From Pelomonas nitida (GTDB lineage Bacteria > Pseudomonadota > Gammaproteobacteria > Burkholderiales > Burkholderiaceae_C), in NCBI RefSeq assembly GCF_043555975.1, contig NZ_JBIGIA010000019.1, positions 33,250-97,249 on the forward strand: a stretch of DNA of 64,000 nt. The letters are read 5' to 3'. Position 1 is the first letter of the stretch; each line of letters opens with the position of its first letter. The notes beneath the pieces are model-generated. The model saw only the letters and a program-made list of their open reading frames with translations. It did not search any database and was not told where the DNA came from. This document shows positions 12,237 to 21,662 of this stretch, in pieces. The position numbers and the translations under genes are program-made.

Positions 12237-13796
12237 TCAGCGGCCGGCGCCGAGCCGGAAGACGCCGACGACCTCGTTCATGCGCTGCGCTTGGCCGCGC
12301 AGGCTGTCGGCCGCGGCCGCGGCCTGTTCCACCAGCGCGGCGTTCTGCTGCGTGACCTTGTCGAGCTGCGAGATCGCTTCGCTGACCTGGCCGATGCCGG
12401 TGGTTTGCTCCTGCGTGGCGGAGCCGATCTCGCCGATCAGGTCGGCCACGCGCTTCACCTGCGACACGATCTCCGTCATCGTCTCGCCGGCCTCGCCGAC
12501 GAGGCGGGAGCCGGCGTCCACGTTGTTCACGCTGTGGCCGATCAAGTCCTTGATCTCGCGGGCCGCGAGTGCGCTGCGCTGCGCCAGCGCGCGCACCTCG
12601 CCGGCCACGACGGCAAAGCCGCGCCCCTGCTCGCCGGCCCGGGCCGCCTCCACGGCGGCGTTCAGGGCCAGGATGTTGGTCTGGAACGCGATGCCGTCGA
12701 TGGTGCCGATGATGTCGGCGATCTTGCGCGAGCTGGCCGAGATGTCGCTCATCGTCGTGATGACCTGCTGCACCACGTCACCGCCGCGAGCCGCCACGCC
12801 GCTGGCGGAAGCGGCCAGCTGCGTGGCCGTCTGCGCCGTGTCGGCGTTCTGGCGCACGGTGGCGTTCATCTGCTCCATCGATGCGGCCGTTTCCTCGAGG
12901 TTGGCGGCCTGCTGCTCGGTGCGCTGCGACAGGTCGGCATTGCCATTGGCGATCTCACCGGCGCCGGTCAGGATGGCGTCGGCGCCGCTGCGCACCTGGC
13001 CGACGATCTGCACCAGCCCGTCACGCATGCGGGCCAGTGCCTGCTGCAACTGCGCGATTTCGTCGCGCCCATCGGCGCGGATGCTCGCCGTCAGGTCACC
13101 GCCGGCCACCGCCTCCGCGAAGCCCATGGCCTGTCGGATGGGCGCGGTGATGGAGCGGGTGATGACCCAGGCCATGCCGAAGCCCAGTGCGAGCGCGACG
13201 ATGCTGAGCAGGGCCGTGAGCGCCACCGCCGATGTGCGCGTGGCCTGGCCTTCCTCGTACAGCCGCGCGGCTTCGTCGATCTGCAGCTTGACGAGCGCAT
13301 CGGACAGTTCGCGCGCCTGCGCGCCGAGCGGCAGCGTCTTCTCCTCGTAGATCTGCAGCGCGGTGCTCATGCCGCCGGTGGCGAGTGCGGCGCCGACGGG
13401 CGTCAGGCCTTCGTCGATGAAGCCCTTGCGTGCGGTGACGAAGCGCTGCGCCAGCGCCCGTTCGTCATCGGTCAGCTGGGTCTGCAGGTAGCGAGCCAGC
13501 AACTCCTCGCCGCGTTTGACATTGGCGGCCAGCTCGTCGTTGCGGCGCTTGATCTCGTCGAACCCGGGCGAGCGCAGCATCTCGACGATGATGAGGCGGT
13601 TGCGGGTGGACAGGTTGTTCAACTCGCCGAGCTGAGCCAGCGGGATGGTGCGGTCGTGATAGACCGTGTCGAGGCCGGCGGCCATGCGGAAGATGCCATG
13701 CACCCCCACGCCAGCGACCCCGAGCATCAACAGCAGCACGGCGGCGAAGGCCACGGCCAGGCGGGGTCCGATGTGCATCTGCTTCAAGGCATTCAT
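12237..13796 (-). CDS. Methyl-accepting chemotaxis protein
   Basis: 519 residues from ATG 13796, preceded by AGGAGA. TM1 is at about 10-30, a four-helix-bundle ligand domain at about 35-185, TM2 at about 190-212, then HAMP (SITAPIRQAMGFAEAVAGGDL). The signalling domain has the conserved hairpin tip (GIAFQTNILALNAAVEAARAGEQGRGFAVVAGEVR, around residues 380-415) that contacts CheA/CheW. The C-terminus ends FRLGAGR, with no CheR-docking pentapeptide. No che genes are adjacent, so it feeds a system elsewhere. Confidence 0.95.
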   Translation of the reverse strand: MNALKQMHIGPRLAVAFAAVLLLMLGVAGVGVHGIFRMAAGLDTVYHDRTIPLAQLGELNNLSTRNRLIIVEMLRSPGFDEIKRRNDELAANVKRGEELLARYLQTQLTDDERALAQRFVTARKGFIDEGLTPVGAALATGGMSTALQIYEEKTLPLGAQARELSDALVKLQIDEAARLYEEGQATRTSAVALTALLSIVALALGFGMAWVITRSITAPIRQAMGFAEAVAGGDLTASIRADGRDEIAQLQQALARMRDGLVQIVGQVRSGADAILTGAGEIANGNADLSQRTEQQAANLEETAASMEQMNATVRQNADTAQTATQLAASASGVAARGGDVVQQVITTMSDISASSRKIADIIGTIDGIAFQTNILALNAAVEAARAGEQGRGFAVVAGEVRALAQRSALAAREIKDLIGHSVNNVDAGSRLVGEAGETMTEIVSQVKRVADLIGEIGSATQEQTTGIGQVSEAISQLDKVTQQNAALVEQAAAAADSLRGQAQRMNEVVGVFRLGAGR

Positions 13797-13870
13797 GTCG
13801 TCTCCTCTTTGCGCGGCTCTCTGATGGAGCGCTGCGAGTCTGCATGAATGGCCGGGCGCCGTCGACCGGG

Positions 13871-15448
13871 TCAACGCCTGCGCGAACCGCCTCCGCCGAG
13901 GATGCTGCCCAAAACACCACGAATGATCTCGCGGCCAACGGCCGAACCCATGCTGCGCACGGCCGACTGGGCGGCCTTCTCGGCCAGCCCGGGGTGGCGG
14001 CCGCCGCGCGGGCCGGTGGTGCCGAACAGCACGTCCTTGAGACTGTCCATCAGGCCGCCGCCTTCGTCCGGGCTGGGGGCCGGCGCGGTCTTGCCGGTCG
14101 CCGAAGGCGTGCCTGGCGGCGCAGCCGCTGCGGCGGGCCGGCCGAGCAGCTTCTCGTAGGCCGACTCGCGATCCAGCTGCTTTTCGTACACGCCGGCCAC
14201 CAGGGAGTTCGCCATCAGCTGCTGGCGCTGCGCCGCCGTGATGGGCCCGATCTGGCTGCCGGGCGGCAGCACGAAGACGCGCTCGGTGATGCTGGGCCGG
14301 CCGTGCTCGTCGAGCAGGCTGACCAGCGCTTCGCCGACCGCTAGCTCCGTGATCGCCGTGGCGATGTCCAGCCCCGGCTTGGCGCGCATGGTGTCGGCGG
14401 CGGCTTTGACGGCCCTCTGGTCACGCGGCGTGAAGGCGCGCAGCGCGTGCTGCACGCGGTTGCCGAGCTGGCCCAGCACGGCATCGGGGATGTCCAGCGG
14501 GTTCTGCGTCACGAAATAGACGCCCACGCCCTTGGAGCGCACCAGGCGCACCACCAACTCGATGCGCTCGACGAGGGCGTCAGGCGCATCCTTGAACAGC
14601 AGGTGGGCCTCGTCGAAGAAGAACACCAGCTTCGGTTTCTCCAGGTCGCCCACCTCGGGCAGCGTCTCGAACAGCTCCGACAGCATCCACAGCAGGAAGG
14701 TCGCGTACAGACGCGGCGCGTTCATCAGCTTGTCGGCGGCCAGGATGTTGATGACGCCGAGGCCGTTCCCAAGCGCGGATGCGCCCCCCGGCGACGTGGG
14801 GGCGTCAGTGACCTGCATGAAGTCGGCGATGTTGAGCATGGGCTCGCCGAAGAACTTGTCCCCGCCCTGGGCCTCGATCTGCAGCAGGCCGCGCTGGATG
14901 GCGCCGATGCTGGCGGCCGAGACGTTGCCGTACTGCGTCGTGAAGCTGCTGGCGTTGTCGCCCACATGCTGCAGCATGGCGCGCAAGTCCTTCAGGTCCA
15001 GCAGCAGCAGGCCCTGGTCGTCGGCGATCTTGAACACCATCTGCAGCACACCGGCCTGCGTCTCGTTGAGCGCCAGCATGCGGGCCAGCAGCAGCGGGCC
15101 CATGTCGGACACGGTGGCGCGCACCGGGTGGCCTTGCTCGCCGAACACGTCCCACAGCGTCGTCGGGCAGGCGACTTGCTCCGCAGCCTCCAGGCCGCGG
15201 GCCTTCAGCGTGGCGAGCAGCTTGTCGCTGGGGTTGCCGGGTTGGCTGATGCCGGTCAGGTCGCCCTTCACGTCGGCCATGAAGACGGGCACACCCAGCT
15301 TGGAAAAACTCTCGGCCAGCGTCTGCAGGCTGATGGTCTTGCCGGTGCCGGTGGCGCCGGTGATGAGGCCGTGGCGATTGGCCAGTGCGGGCAGCAGCAG
15401 GCACTCGGTTTGAGCCTGGCGTGCCAGCAGGATGGGGGCGGCGGACAT
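13871..15448 (-). CDS. HerA-like helicase / DUF853 ATPase (YjgR family)
   Basis: 525 residues. Walker A GATGTGKT is at 31-38 and Walker B in KLVFFFDEAHLLF near 285-297; an Arg/sensor region FVTQNPLDIPD follows. The C-terminal third is Ala/Pro/Gly-rich (GRPAAAAAPPG) and ends in a Gly-rich tail (GSILGGGGSRRR). The family is an HerA/FtsK-like P-loop ATPase of unsettled function in E. coli (YjgR). Stand-alone gene; no NurA nuclease neighbour, unlike archaeal HerA. Confidence 0.9.
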   Translation of the reverse strand: MSAAPILLARQAQTECLLLPALANRHGLITGATGTGKTISLQTLAESFSKLGVPVFMADVKGDLTGISQPGNPSDKLLATLKARGLEAAEQVACPTTLWDVFGEQGHPVRATVSDMGPLLLARMLALNETQAGVLQMVFKIADDQGLLLLDLKDLRAMLQHVGDNASSFTTQYGNVSAASIGAIQRGLLQIEAQGGDKFFGEPMLNIADFMQVTDAPTSPGGASALGNGLGVINILAADKLMNAPRLYATFLLWMLSELFETLPEVGDLEKPKLVFFFDEAHLLFKDAPDALVERIELVVRLVRSKGVGVYFVTQNPLDIPDAVLGQLGNRVQHALRAFTPRDQRAVKAAADTMRAKPGLDIATAITELAVGEALVSLLDEHGRPSITERVFVLPPGSQIGPITAAQRQQLMANSLVAGVYEKQLDRESAYEKLLGRPAAAAAPPGTPSATGKTAPAPSPDEGGGLMDSLKDVLFGTTGPRGGRHPGLAEKAAQSAVRSMGSAVGREIIRGVLGSILGGGGSRRR

Positions 15449-15577
15449 GAAGCGGTCTCCGGGAGGGCCGAATCGGCGGGGGGCGACGAGTCTAGCGGCC
15501 CCTCCCGGCCCGCAGCACCGCGTGGGCGCTGCGGGGTCTGTCTCCGAAGCGGCCGGCCACCGCGACCGGATGCCGCC

Positions 15578-17626
15578 TCAGTGCACGGTGCCGATCTGCG
15601 TGATCTGCAGCGTGCTCTGCAGCCCCACCTCCAGCCCGGCCTTCACGCAGTCGAGGGCGTCGGTGCTGGCCTCGGGCTTGAACGACACGGACTTGCCTGA
15701 CTCCTGGTTCGTGCAGGTGACCTTGGCGATCTCCAGGCCACCGATCTGCACCAGGGGTTGCTTCGTGCTGACGAGGGCGACCTGCGAGATTTCCACGCGG
15801 TCACCATGCAGCGACACAAGCCCACCCTTCTCGCAGTCGAAGCTGCCGTCGTCCGCCGCCTGCAGGCTGATCTTCCTGCTGGTGGCGAGGTTGGCGCAGA
15901 CGACCTTGCCTCGCAGCAGGCCGCTGAGCGCGCCATCCACCGGCTTGGCGCGCTTGCCCGCGATCTGCAGGAAGACGCGGGTGACCAGGTCTTCGTTCAC
16001 ATAGGCCTTCTTCTCGGCGTTCCACTGCAGCGCGTTGGGCTCGACCAGTTCGCCTTCGAGGAACACGGAAGCGCCGGGGAAGGGGTCGGTGGCCAACGCG
16101 CCCTTGACGTCGGGGTTCACTTCCTTGGCGCCGACGACGGCGTCCCTCGCCGCGTTCGCACCACTGAACTTGATGCGCACGTTGTGCCCGTCCTTGAACA
16201 GGTTGCCCAGCAGCAAGCTCGCCTCCGCCGGCTTCTCGACGGAGCCGGCCGGCAGCTCGGCCTTTTCGGCGAGCTTCACTTCGCGCCAGGGGGTGATGGC
16301 CTCCTGCTGCACATCGAACAGCTTCAGCACGCCTTCGCGGTTGCGCATCAGGCTGTCGATGTGCGCAGGCCGCGGCAGCACCAGGGCTTGCCAGTTGCGC
16401 AGCACGAGGTTGGCCGCGACGAGGTTGCCCAGGTTCACCGTGAAGCTGCCGTCGGCCGCCAGCGTGCCGGTGTCGAACGTGGGCACGCGCGGGTGCAGCG
16501 CGAGCGCGTTGCCGTCGGCGTCCAGCAGCGTGGCGTCGACGATGACGACCTGGTCGGACGTGTTGAGGATGTCCTCCTGCACGAACTGCGTGCCGACATG
16601 GAACTGCTCGGCGCCGCGCACGAGGCCGGCCAGGCTGCCGGGCTGGTTGGGGCTGGCCCAGGTCTTGGCCGACTGCCAGGTGACGAAGAAGCGGTTGTAG
16701 CTGAGGCCCTTGAACATGACCGTGCCGGACGGGCCCGAAACGGTAGGAGGGTTCCAGGGGCTGCGCGAGCCGGTGTAGGTCGACACCGGCGTCAGCGTCG
16801 CGCTGCGCGAGAGCACCTCCATGCGCAGGCGGGCGGCGGTCGCGGCGTTCGGGTTGACGAAGTCCCAGTTGGCCAGCGATTGCAGCGTCAGGCCGACGTT
16901 GTTGGCCAGGATGCCGAAGTCCTGGTCACTGAAGTGGCGGCGCTCGCCCACGCGGTTGGCGCAGGGCATGGACGGGCCGGCCGGCATGATGTGGTGGGTG
17001 TAGGCGTCTTCGCCGCTGTGCACCACGGCGCTGTGCGACAGCCCGTAGTTGTGGCCCGCTTCGTGCGCTGCCGTGCCGCCGATGCCCATCGCCCAGCGGT
17101 CCAGCGTGTTGTTGGCGCCGGCAAGGTCGGCGCTGCAGAACACGCCGTAGGACCCGCCGAAGACGCGGGCGTGGTCGATGACGTCGGCGTCGCCCGTGTC
17201 CACCGCTTCGGCAACGCCGTACAGCGAGGCATTGGTGTCCGCGCCGATGGCCACCATGTTGCGTCGCGCCGGTGGCAGGGCGAGCGAGTCGGGGTTGGTT
17301 GTCGTGGGCGGGAGCACCTGCACGTTGAACTCGCAGTAGTCGGTCGCGACGACGTCGTAGATGCGCGAGCGCAGCTGGGCCGTCGTGCCGGCCGGGGCGC
17401 CGGGCAGCAGAGCGATGTCGAAGGTGCGCGCAGGCGAGACGTTCGCGTAGTACGCCGGGAAGGTGGCGTCGTTTGCGGTGGGGTAGTAGAGGAACAGCTT
17501 GTTCGGCTTCATCGCATCGATGGCACCGTAGTTGTGATAGCAGGTCGGGGCGGCCTGGGCCGTTTGCGCGAGCAGCGCGGTGCCGAGGCAGGCGGCCAGC
17601 TTCAGGCCGGCGGGAAGTCGAGTCAT
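15578..17626 (-). CDS. Secreted zinc metalloprotease (metzincin-type)
   Basis: 682 residues from ATG 17626, with AAGGAGACACCC upstream. A signal peptide (about 1-24, cleavage after AQAA) is followed by the catalytic domain. The zinc site HEAGHNYGLSH (H188, E189, H192, H198) is the full metzincin consensus HExxHxxGxxH, and HHIMPAG about 20 residues later fits the Met-turn. The C-terminal half holds two or more beta-rich regions with Cys pairs, likely substrate- or surface-binding. Peptidase family (M11, M12 or M66-like) is not decided by eye. A divergent promoter region separates it from yebC. Confidence 0.8.
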   Translation of the reverse strand: MTRLPAGLKLAACLGTALLAQTAQAAPTCYHNYGAIDAMKPNKLFLYYPTANDATFPAYYANVSPARTFDIALLPGAPAGTTAQLRSRIYDVVATDYCEFNVQVLPPTTTNPDSLALPPARRNMVAIGADTNASLYGVAEAVDTGDADVIDHARVFGGSYGVFCSADLAGANNTLDRWAMGIGGTAAHEAGHNYGLSHSAVVHSGEDAYTHHIMPAGPSMPCANRVGERRHFSDQDFGILANNVGLTLQSLANWDFVNPNAATAARLRMEVLSRSATLTPVSTYTGSRSPWNPPTVSGPSGTVMFKGLSYNRFFVTWQSAKTWASPNQPGSLAGLVRGAEQFHVGTQFVQEDILNTSDQVVIVDATLLDADGNALALHPRVPTFDTGTLAADGSFTVNLGNLVAANLVLRNWQALVLPRPAHIDSLMRNREGVLKLFDVQQEAITPWREVKLAEKAELPAGSVEKPAEASLLLGNLFKDGHNVRIKFSGANAARDAVVGAKEVNPDVKGALATDPFPGASVFLEGELVEPNALQWNAEKKAYVNEDLVTRVFLQIAGKRAKPVDGALSGLLRGKVVCANLATSRKISLQAADDGSFDCEKGGLVSLHGDRVEISQVALVSTKQPLVQIGGLEIAKVTCTNQESGKSVSFKPEASTDALDCVKAGLEVGLQSTLQITQIGTVH

Positions 17627-17916
17627 GGGTGTCTCCTTGGATTGAGCCCTCCGCCAGCGCCGGGTGGAGGTGCAACGAAAGTTAGGCGGGCTCCTGGCCG
17701 GCTTCACCTTCATCGGTAGGACGACCGCGGCTCCTAGGGGGACGCAGTTAGGGGTGTGGCAGGACGGCAGCGGTCGTTGCTGAACTTGCAGGTCTGGGGC
17801 GACGGGGGCTTTTGACGCCGCCGGCGTCTGCCGCTGCGCGGGCGCGTGAGTGCGCGCCTCGTAGAATCGAGGGTTGCATGGCACCTGCGCCATGCTGCCA
17901 AAGGAGCTAGAGCCAC

Positions 17917-18639
17917 ATGGCCGGACATTCCAAATGGGCCAACATCCAGCATCGCAAAGGCCGTCAGGACGAGAAGCGCGGCAAGATCTGGACCCGCATC
18001 ATTCGTGAAATCACCGTCGCCGCGCGTCAGGGCGGCCCGGACATCAAGGACAACCCGCGCCTGCGTCTGGCGGTCGACAAGGCCAAGGCCGCCAACATGC
18101 CGGCCGACCGCATCAAGTACAACATCGATAAGGCCAGCGGCAACATCGACGGGCTGACGTACGAGGAAATCCGCTACGAGGGCTACGGCATCGGCGGTGC
18201 GGCCATCATGATCGACACGATGACGGACAACCGCGTCCGCACGGTGGCCGAGGTGCGTCACGCCTTCAGCAAGTACGGCGGCAACATGGGCACGGACGGC
18301 TCGGTGTCGTTCCAGTTCAAGCACGTGGGCCAGCTGCTGTTCGCGCCGGGCACGTCGGAAGACAAGGTCATGGAGGTGGCGCTGGATGCCGGCGCCGAGG
18401 ACGTGGTCACGGGTGACGACGGCGCCATCGAGGTGCTGACATCGCCGGCTGACTACGAGGTGGTCAAGGCCGCGCTGGAAGCCGCCGGCCTGGTGCCGGA
18501 GCTGGCCGAAGTGACGATGCGCCCTGAGAACACCATCGAGCTGACCGGCGAGGATGCCGAGCGCATGCAGAAGCTGCTGGACGTCATCGAAGACCTCGAC
18601 GACACGCAGGCCGTCTATCACAACGCCGAACTGGGCTGA
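17917..18639 (+). CDS. yebC: YebC/PmpR family protein (transcription/translation regulator)
   Basis: 240 residues, the family length. The start MAGHSKWANIQHRKGRQD is the family signature; AAGGAGCTAGAG lies ahead of the ATG. Conserved blocks include NPRLRLAVDKAKAANMPADR and the acidic C-terminus. The family was described as DNA-binding regulators (PmpR) and more recently as ribosome-associated factors that relieve stalling at proline stretches. It is 3 bp upstream of purD, likely co-transcribed. Confidence 0.95.
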   Translation: MAGHSKWANIQHRKGRQDEKRGKIWTRIIREITVAARQGGPDIKDNPRLRLAVDKAKAANMPADRIKYNIDKASGNIDGLTYEEIRYEGYGIGGAAIMIDTMTDNRVRTVAEVRHAFSKYGGNMGTDGSVSFQFKHVGQLLFAPGTSEDKVMEVALDAGAEDVVTGDDGAIEVLTSPADYEVVKAALEAAGLVPELAEVTMRPENTIELTGEDAERMQKLLDVIEDLDDTQAVYHNAELG

Positions 18640-18642
18640 GCC

Positions 18643-19929
18643 ATGAAAGTCCTTGTCATCGGCAACGGCGGCCGTGAGCACGCCCTGGCCTGGAAGCTGG
18701 CCCAGGGTGATCGCATCAGCCAGGTCTTCGTGGCCCCGGGCAACGGCGGCACGGCGCGCGACTCCCGGCTGCAGAACGTCGCCATCGCCGCCACCGACGT
18801 GAAGGCGCTCGCGGATTTCGCGGCCGAACAGAAGATCGCGTTGACCGTCGTCGGCCCCGAGGCGGCGCTGGCGGCCGGCGTCGTGGATGAGTTCCGCGCG
18901 CGCGGCCTGCGCATCTTCGGCCCCACCCAGGCGGCAGCGCAGCTGGAAAGCTCTAAGGCGTTCGCCAAGGACTTCATGAAGCGCCACGGCATCCCGACGG
19001 CGGCTTACGAGACCTTCTCCGACCCGGCTGCTGCGCATGCCTATGTGGACGGCCGCGGCGCGCCCATCGTCATCAAGGCCGACGGCCTGGCGGCAGGCAA
19101 GGGCGTCGTCGTCGCGATGACGCTGGCAGAGGCGCACGAAGCCATCTCGTGGATCCTGGAAGACAACAAGCTGGGCGTCACGCACAACGCCGGTGGCGCA
19201 CGTGTCGTCATCGAGGACTTCCTGGCCGGCGAGGAGGCGAGCTTCATCGTCGTCTGCGATGGCAAGCATGTCGTGTCGCTGGCCACCAGCCAGGACCACA
19301 AACGCCTGCTGGATGGCGACGAAGGCCCCAACACCGGCGGCATGGGCGCCTACTCGCCCGCGCCGGTCGTCACGCCCAATGTGCATGCCAAGGTCATGCA
19401 CGAGATCATCCAGCCGACCATCGCCGGCATGGCCAAGGACGGCCATCCGTTCACCGGTTTCCTGTATGCCGGGCTGATGATCGACGAGCACGGCCAGCCA
19501 CGCACCGTCGAGTTCAACACGCGCATGGGCGACCCCGAGACGCAGCCGATCATGATGCGTCTGAAGAGCGACCTGTTCGAGCTGCTGATGCACGCGACGG
19601 ACGGCACGCTGGACCAGGTCGAGCTGCAGTGGGATCGCCGTGTCGCGCTGGGTGTCGTGCTGGCTGCCGAAGGCTATCCGCTGAACCCCCGCAAGGGCGA
19701 CGCCGTCTCCGGCCTGCCGGACGACGCGGCCGAGGCCATGGTGTTCCATGCCGGCACGACCGAGGTGGACGGCAAGCTCGTCACCAGCGGCGGCCGCGTG
19801 CTGTGCGTGACGGCACTGGGCGAGTCGGCCCGCACCGCGGCACAGAGTGCCTATGAGCTGGCGTCGGGCATCCAGTTCGCCGGTCGGCAGTACCGCAGCG
19901 ACATCGGCCACCGCGCCATCAAGCGGTGA
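18643..19929 (+). CDS. purD: Phosphoribosylamine-glycine ligase
   Basis: 428 residues. GAR synthetase of purine biosynthesis. The N-terminus MKVLVIGNGGREHALAWKL, the ATP-grasp loop IVIKADGLAAGKGVVVA, NTGGMGAYSPAP and FNTRMGDPETQPIMMRL are all diagnostic. Length matches the family. Same strand as yebC with a 3-bp gap; hemF follows after about 43 bp. Confidence 0.97.
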   Translation: MKVLVIGNGGREHALAWKLAQGDRISQVFVAPGNGGTARDSRLQNVAIAATDVKALADFAAEQKIALTVVGPEAALAAGVVDEFRARGLRIFGPTQAAAQLESSKAFAKDFMKRHGIPTAAYETFSDPAAAHAYVDGRGAPIVIKADGLAAGKGVVVAMTLAEAHEAISWILEDNKLGVTHNAGGARVVIEDFLAGEEASFIVVCDGKHVVSLATSQDHKRLLDGDEGPNTGGMGAYSPAPVVTPNVHAKVMHEIIQPTIAGMAKDGHPFTGFLYAGLMIDEHGQPRTVEFNTRMGDPETQPIMMRLKSDLFELLMHATDGTLDQVELQWDRRVALGVVLAAEGYPLNPRKGDAVSGLPDDAAEAMVFHAGTTEVDGKLVTSGGRVLCVTALGESARTAAQSAYELASGIQFAGRQYRSDIGHRAIKR

Positions 19930-19972
19930 CGACCGCTCCCGCCGCCCCGGCCCGCCTCACCCGACTGCGCTC

Positions 19973-20908
19973 ATGAATTCACAAGCCGTTCGCGTCTATC
20001 TGCTCGATCTCCAGCAGCGCATCGTCAGCGCGCTGGAGGGCGTCGATGGCAATGCCTTCGTCAGCGATGGCTGGAGCCGGGAGCCCGGTGGCCGGCTGGA
20101 GGGCGATGGCTTGTCGCGCCTCATCGAGGGCGGCTCGGTGTTCGAGCGCGGCGGGGTCAATTTCTCGCATGTGAAGGGGCGCGTGCTGCCGCCTTCGGCC
20201 ACGCAACACCGGCCCGAACTGGCCGGCGCGCCGTTCGAGGCCATGGGCGTGTCGCTGGTGCTGCACCCGCACAACCCCTTCGTGCCGACGGTGCACATGA
20301 ACGTGCGCATGTTCGCGGCGCTGCCGGCCAACGCGCCGGCCGTGACGTGGTTCGGCGGCGGCATGGACCTGACGCCTTATTACGGCTACGAGCGCGACGC
20401 CCAGCACTTCCACCGCGTCTGCCGCGATGCGCTGCAGCCGCATGGCGACGCGCTGCATCCCAAGTTCAAGACCTGGTGCGACGAGTACTTCTTCCTGAAG
20501 CACCGCAACGAGCCGCGCGGTGTCGGCGGCATCTTCTTCGACGACTTCGCCGAAGGGGGCTTCGACAAGGGCTTCGCGCTGATCCAGTCGGTGGGCGACG
20601 CCTTCCTGGCCGCCTACCTGCCCATCGTCGAACGCCGCCAGGGCTATGCCTACGGCGAGCGCGAGCGTGACTTCCAGTCCTACCGGCGTGGCCGCTATGT
20701 CGAGTTCAACCTCGTGTGGGACCGCGGCACGCTGTTCGGCCTGCAGTCCGGTGGCCGCACGGAGTCCATCCTGATGTCGATGCCGCCGCAGGTGACCTGG
20801 CGCTATGACTGGGCGCCCGAGCCCGGCACGCCCGAGGCCCGGCTGTACACCGACTTTCTGCGGCCGCGCGACTGGGCCGACGAAACGCCGACGTCGTTGT
20901 GGCTATGA
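19973..20908 (+). CDS. hemF: Oxygen-dependent coproporphyrinogen III oxidase
   Basis: 311 residues from ATG 19973. Converts coproporphyrinogen III to protoporphyrinogen IX with O2 in haem synthesis. Family blocks: RGGVNFSHVKG, HMNVRMFAA, WFGGGMDLTPYYGYERDAQHFH, HRNEPRGVGGIFFDDF, and the closing segment RYVEFNLVWDRGTLFGLQ. The aerobic enzyme suggests oxygen-using metabolism. It precedes nadD on the same strand with a structured 154-bp spacer. Confidence 0.97.
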   Translation: MNSQAVRVYLLDLQQRIVSALEGVDGNAFVSDGWSREPGGRLEGDGLSRLIEGGSVFERGGVNFSHVKGRVLPPSATQHRPELAGAPFEAMGVSLVLHPHNPFVPTVHMNVRMFAALPANAPAVTWFGGGMDLTPYYGYERDAQHFHRVCRDALQPHGDALHPKFKTWCDEYFFLKHRNEPRGVGGIFFDDFAEGGFDKGFALIQSVGDAFLAAYLPIVERRQGYAYGERERDFQSYRRGRYVEFNLVWDRGTLFGLQSGGRTESILMSMPPQVTWRYDWAPEPGTPEARLYTDFLRPRDWADETPTSLWL

Positions 20909-21062
20909 CCCTGGGCCCCACGGTGGGTCGCTTGCGCTGCACGCCCGCTGGTCATGCGCTGCCCACCGCTGGCGGCGTTGCTGCTCCGCGTGGGTGCGAG
21001 CCCACGGCGTTGGCGTGCCTTGGCAGCGGCTCGCCGCGCCTGCCCGTCGGGCGCGCCCAACC

Positions 21063-21662
21063 ATGGGGTTCAGGTTGAAGCTCGCGCTCTTCGGCGGCAG
21101 CTTCGACCCGCCTCATCTCGGCCATCTGGCGTTCGCGCGGCTTGCGCTGGATGCGCTGGCGCCCGACCGTTTCTTGTGGATGCCGGCCGGCCGCCAGTGG
21201 CAAAAGCCTGACCAGGTCATGGCCGCAGGCGAGCATCGCGTGCAGATGCTGCAGCGCCTGATCGCCGGTGAGCCCCGCTTCGCCGTCGACGACCGCGAAC
21301 TGCACCGCCGCGGGCCCAGCTTCACGGCAGACACGCTCAACGAGTTTGCGCAGCAGGACCCGGGCGCCGAACTGATGTTCCTCATCGGCCAGGACCAATA
21401 CGCGCGTCTGCCGACTTGGTACCGAGCGGAGACCGTGGCTGCGCTGGCGACGCTGGTGGTCGTGCCGCGTGCCGGCGAGGCGGTTGTCACGCCGCCGGGC
21501 ATGCCGGCGCACCGGCTGCAGGTGCTGGATCTGCCGAACACCCCCATTTCATCCACTGCCGTGCGCGATGCCATCGCGCATGGTGACGACATCAGCCCCT
21601 TGGTGGGCGCCGACGTGGCGAGCTATATTGACTCGCACCGTCTCTACGGGAAGAAGCCCTGA
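21063..21662 (+). CDS. nadD: Nicotinate-nucleotide adenylyltransferase
   Basis: 199 residues from ATG 21063. Adenylates nicotinate mononucleotide in NAD synthesis. The nucleotidyltransferase motifs are clear: FGGSFDPPHLGH near 10-21 and ISSTAVRDAI near the C-terminus; VDDRELHRRGPS and MFLIGQDQYARLPTW are also typical. The spacer before it contains short inverted repeats, including GTGGG/CCCAC around 20990-21005, with no clear function. It heads the cluster nadD-rsfS-rlmH-maf-rng. Confidence 0.95.
   Translation: MGFRLKLALFGGSFDPPHLGHLAFARLALDALAPDRFLWMPAGRQWQKPDQVMAAGEHRVQMLQRLIAGEPRFAVDDRELHRRGPSFTADTLNEFAQQDPGAELMFLIGQDQYARLPTWYRAETVAALATLVVVPRAGEAVVTPPGMPAHRLQVLDLPNTPISSTAVRDAIAHGDDISPLVGADVASYIDSHRLYGKKP

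Noticed and set aside
12280..13350. Plus-strand open frame opposite the chemoreceptor
   Set aside because: Its translation is Ala/Arg/Ser-rich noise and the minus-strand signalling hairpin is clear.
20909..21062. Small RNA in the hemF-nadD spacer
   Set aside because: Short inverted repeats exist but there is no promoter-terminator pair around them.
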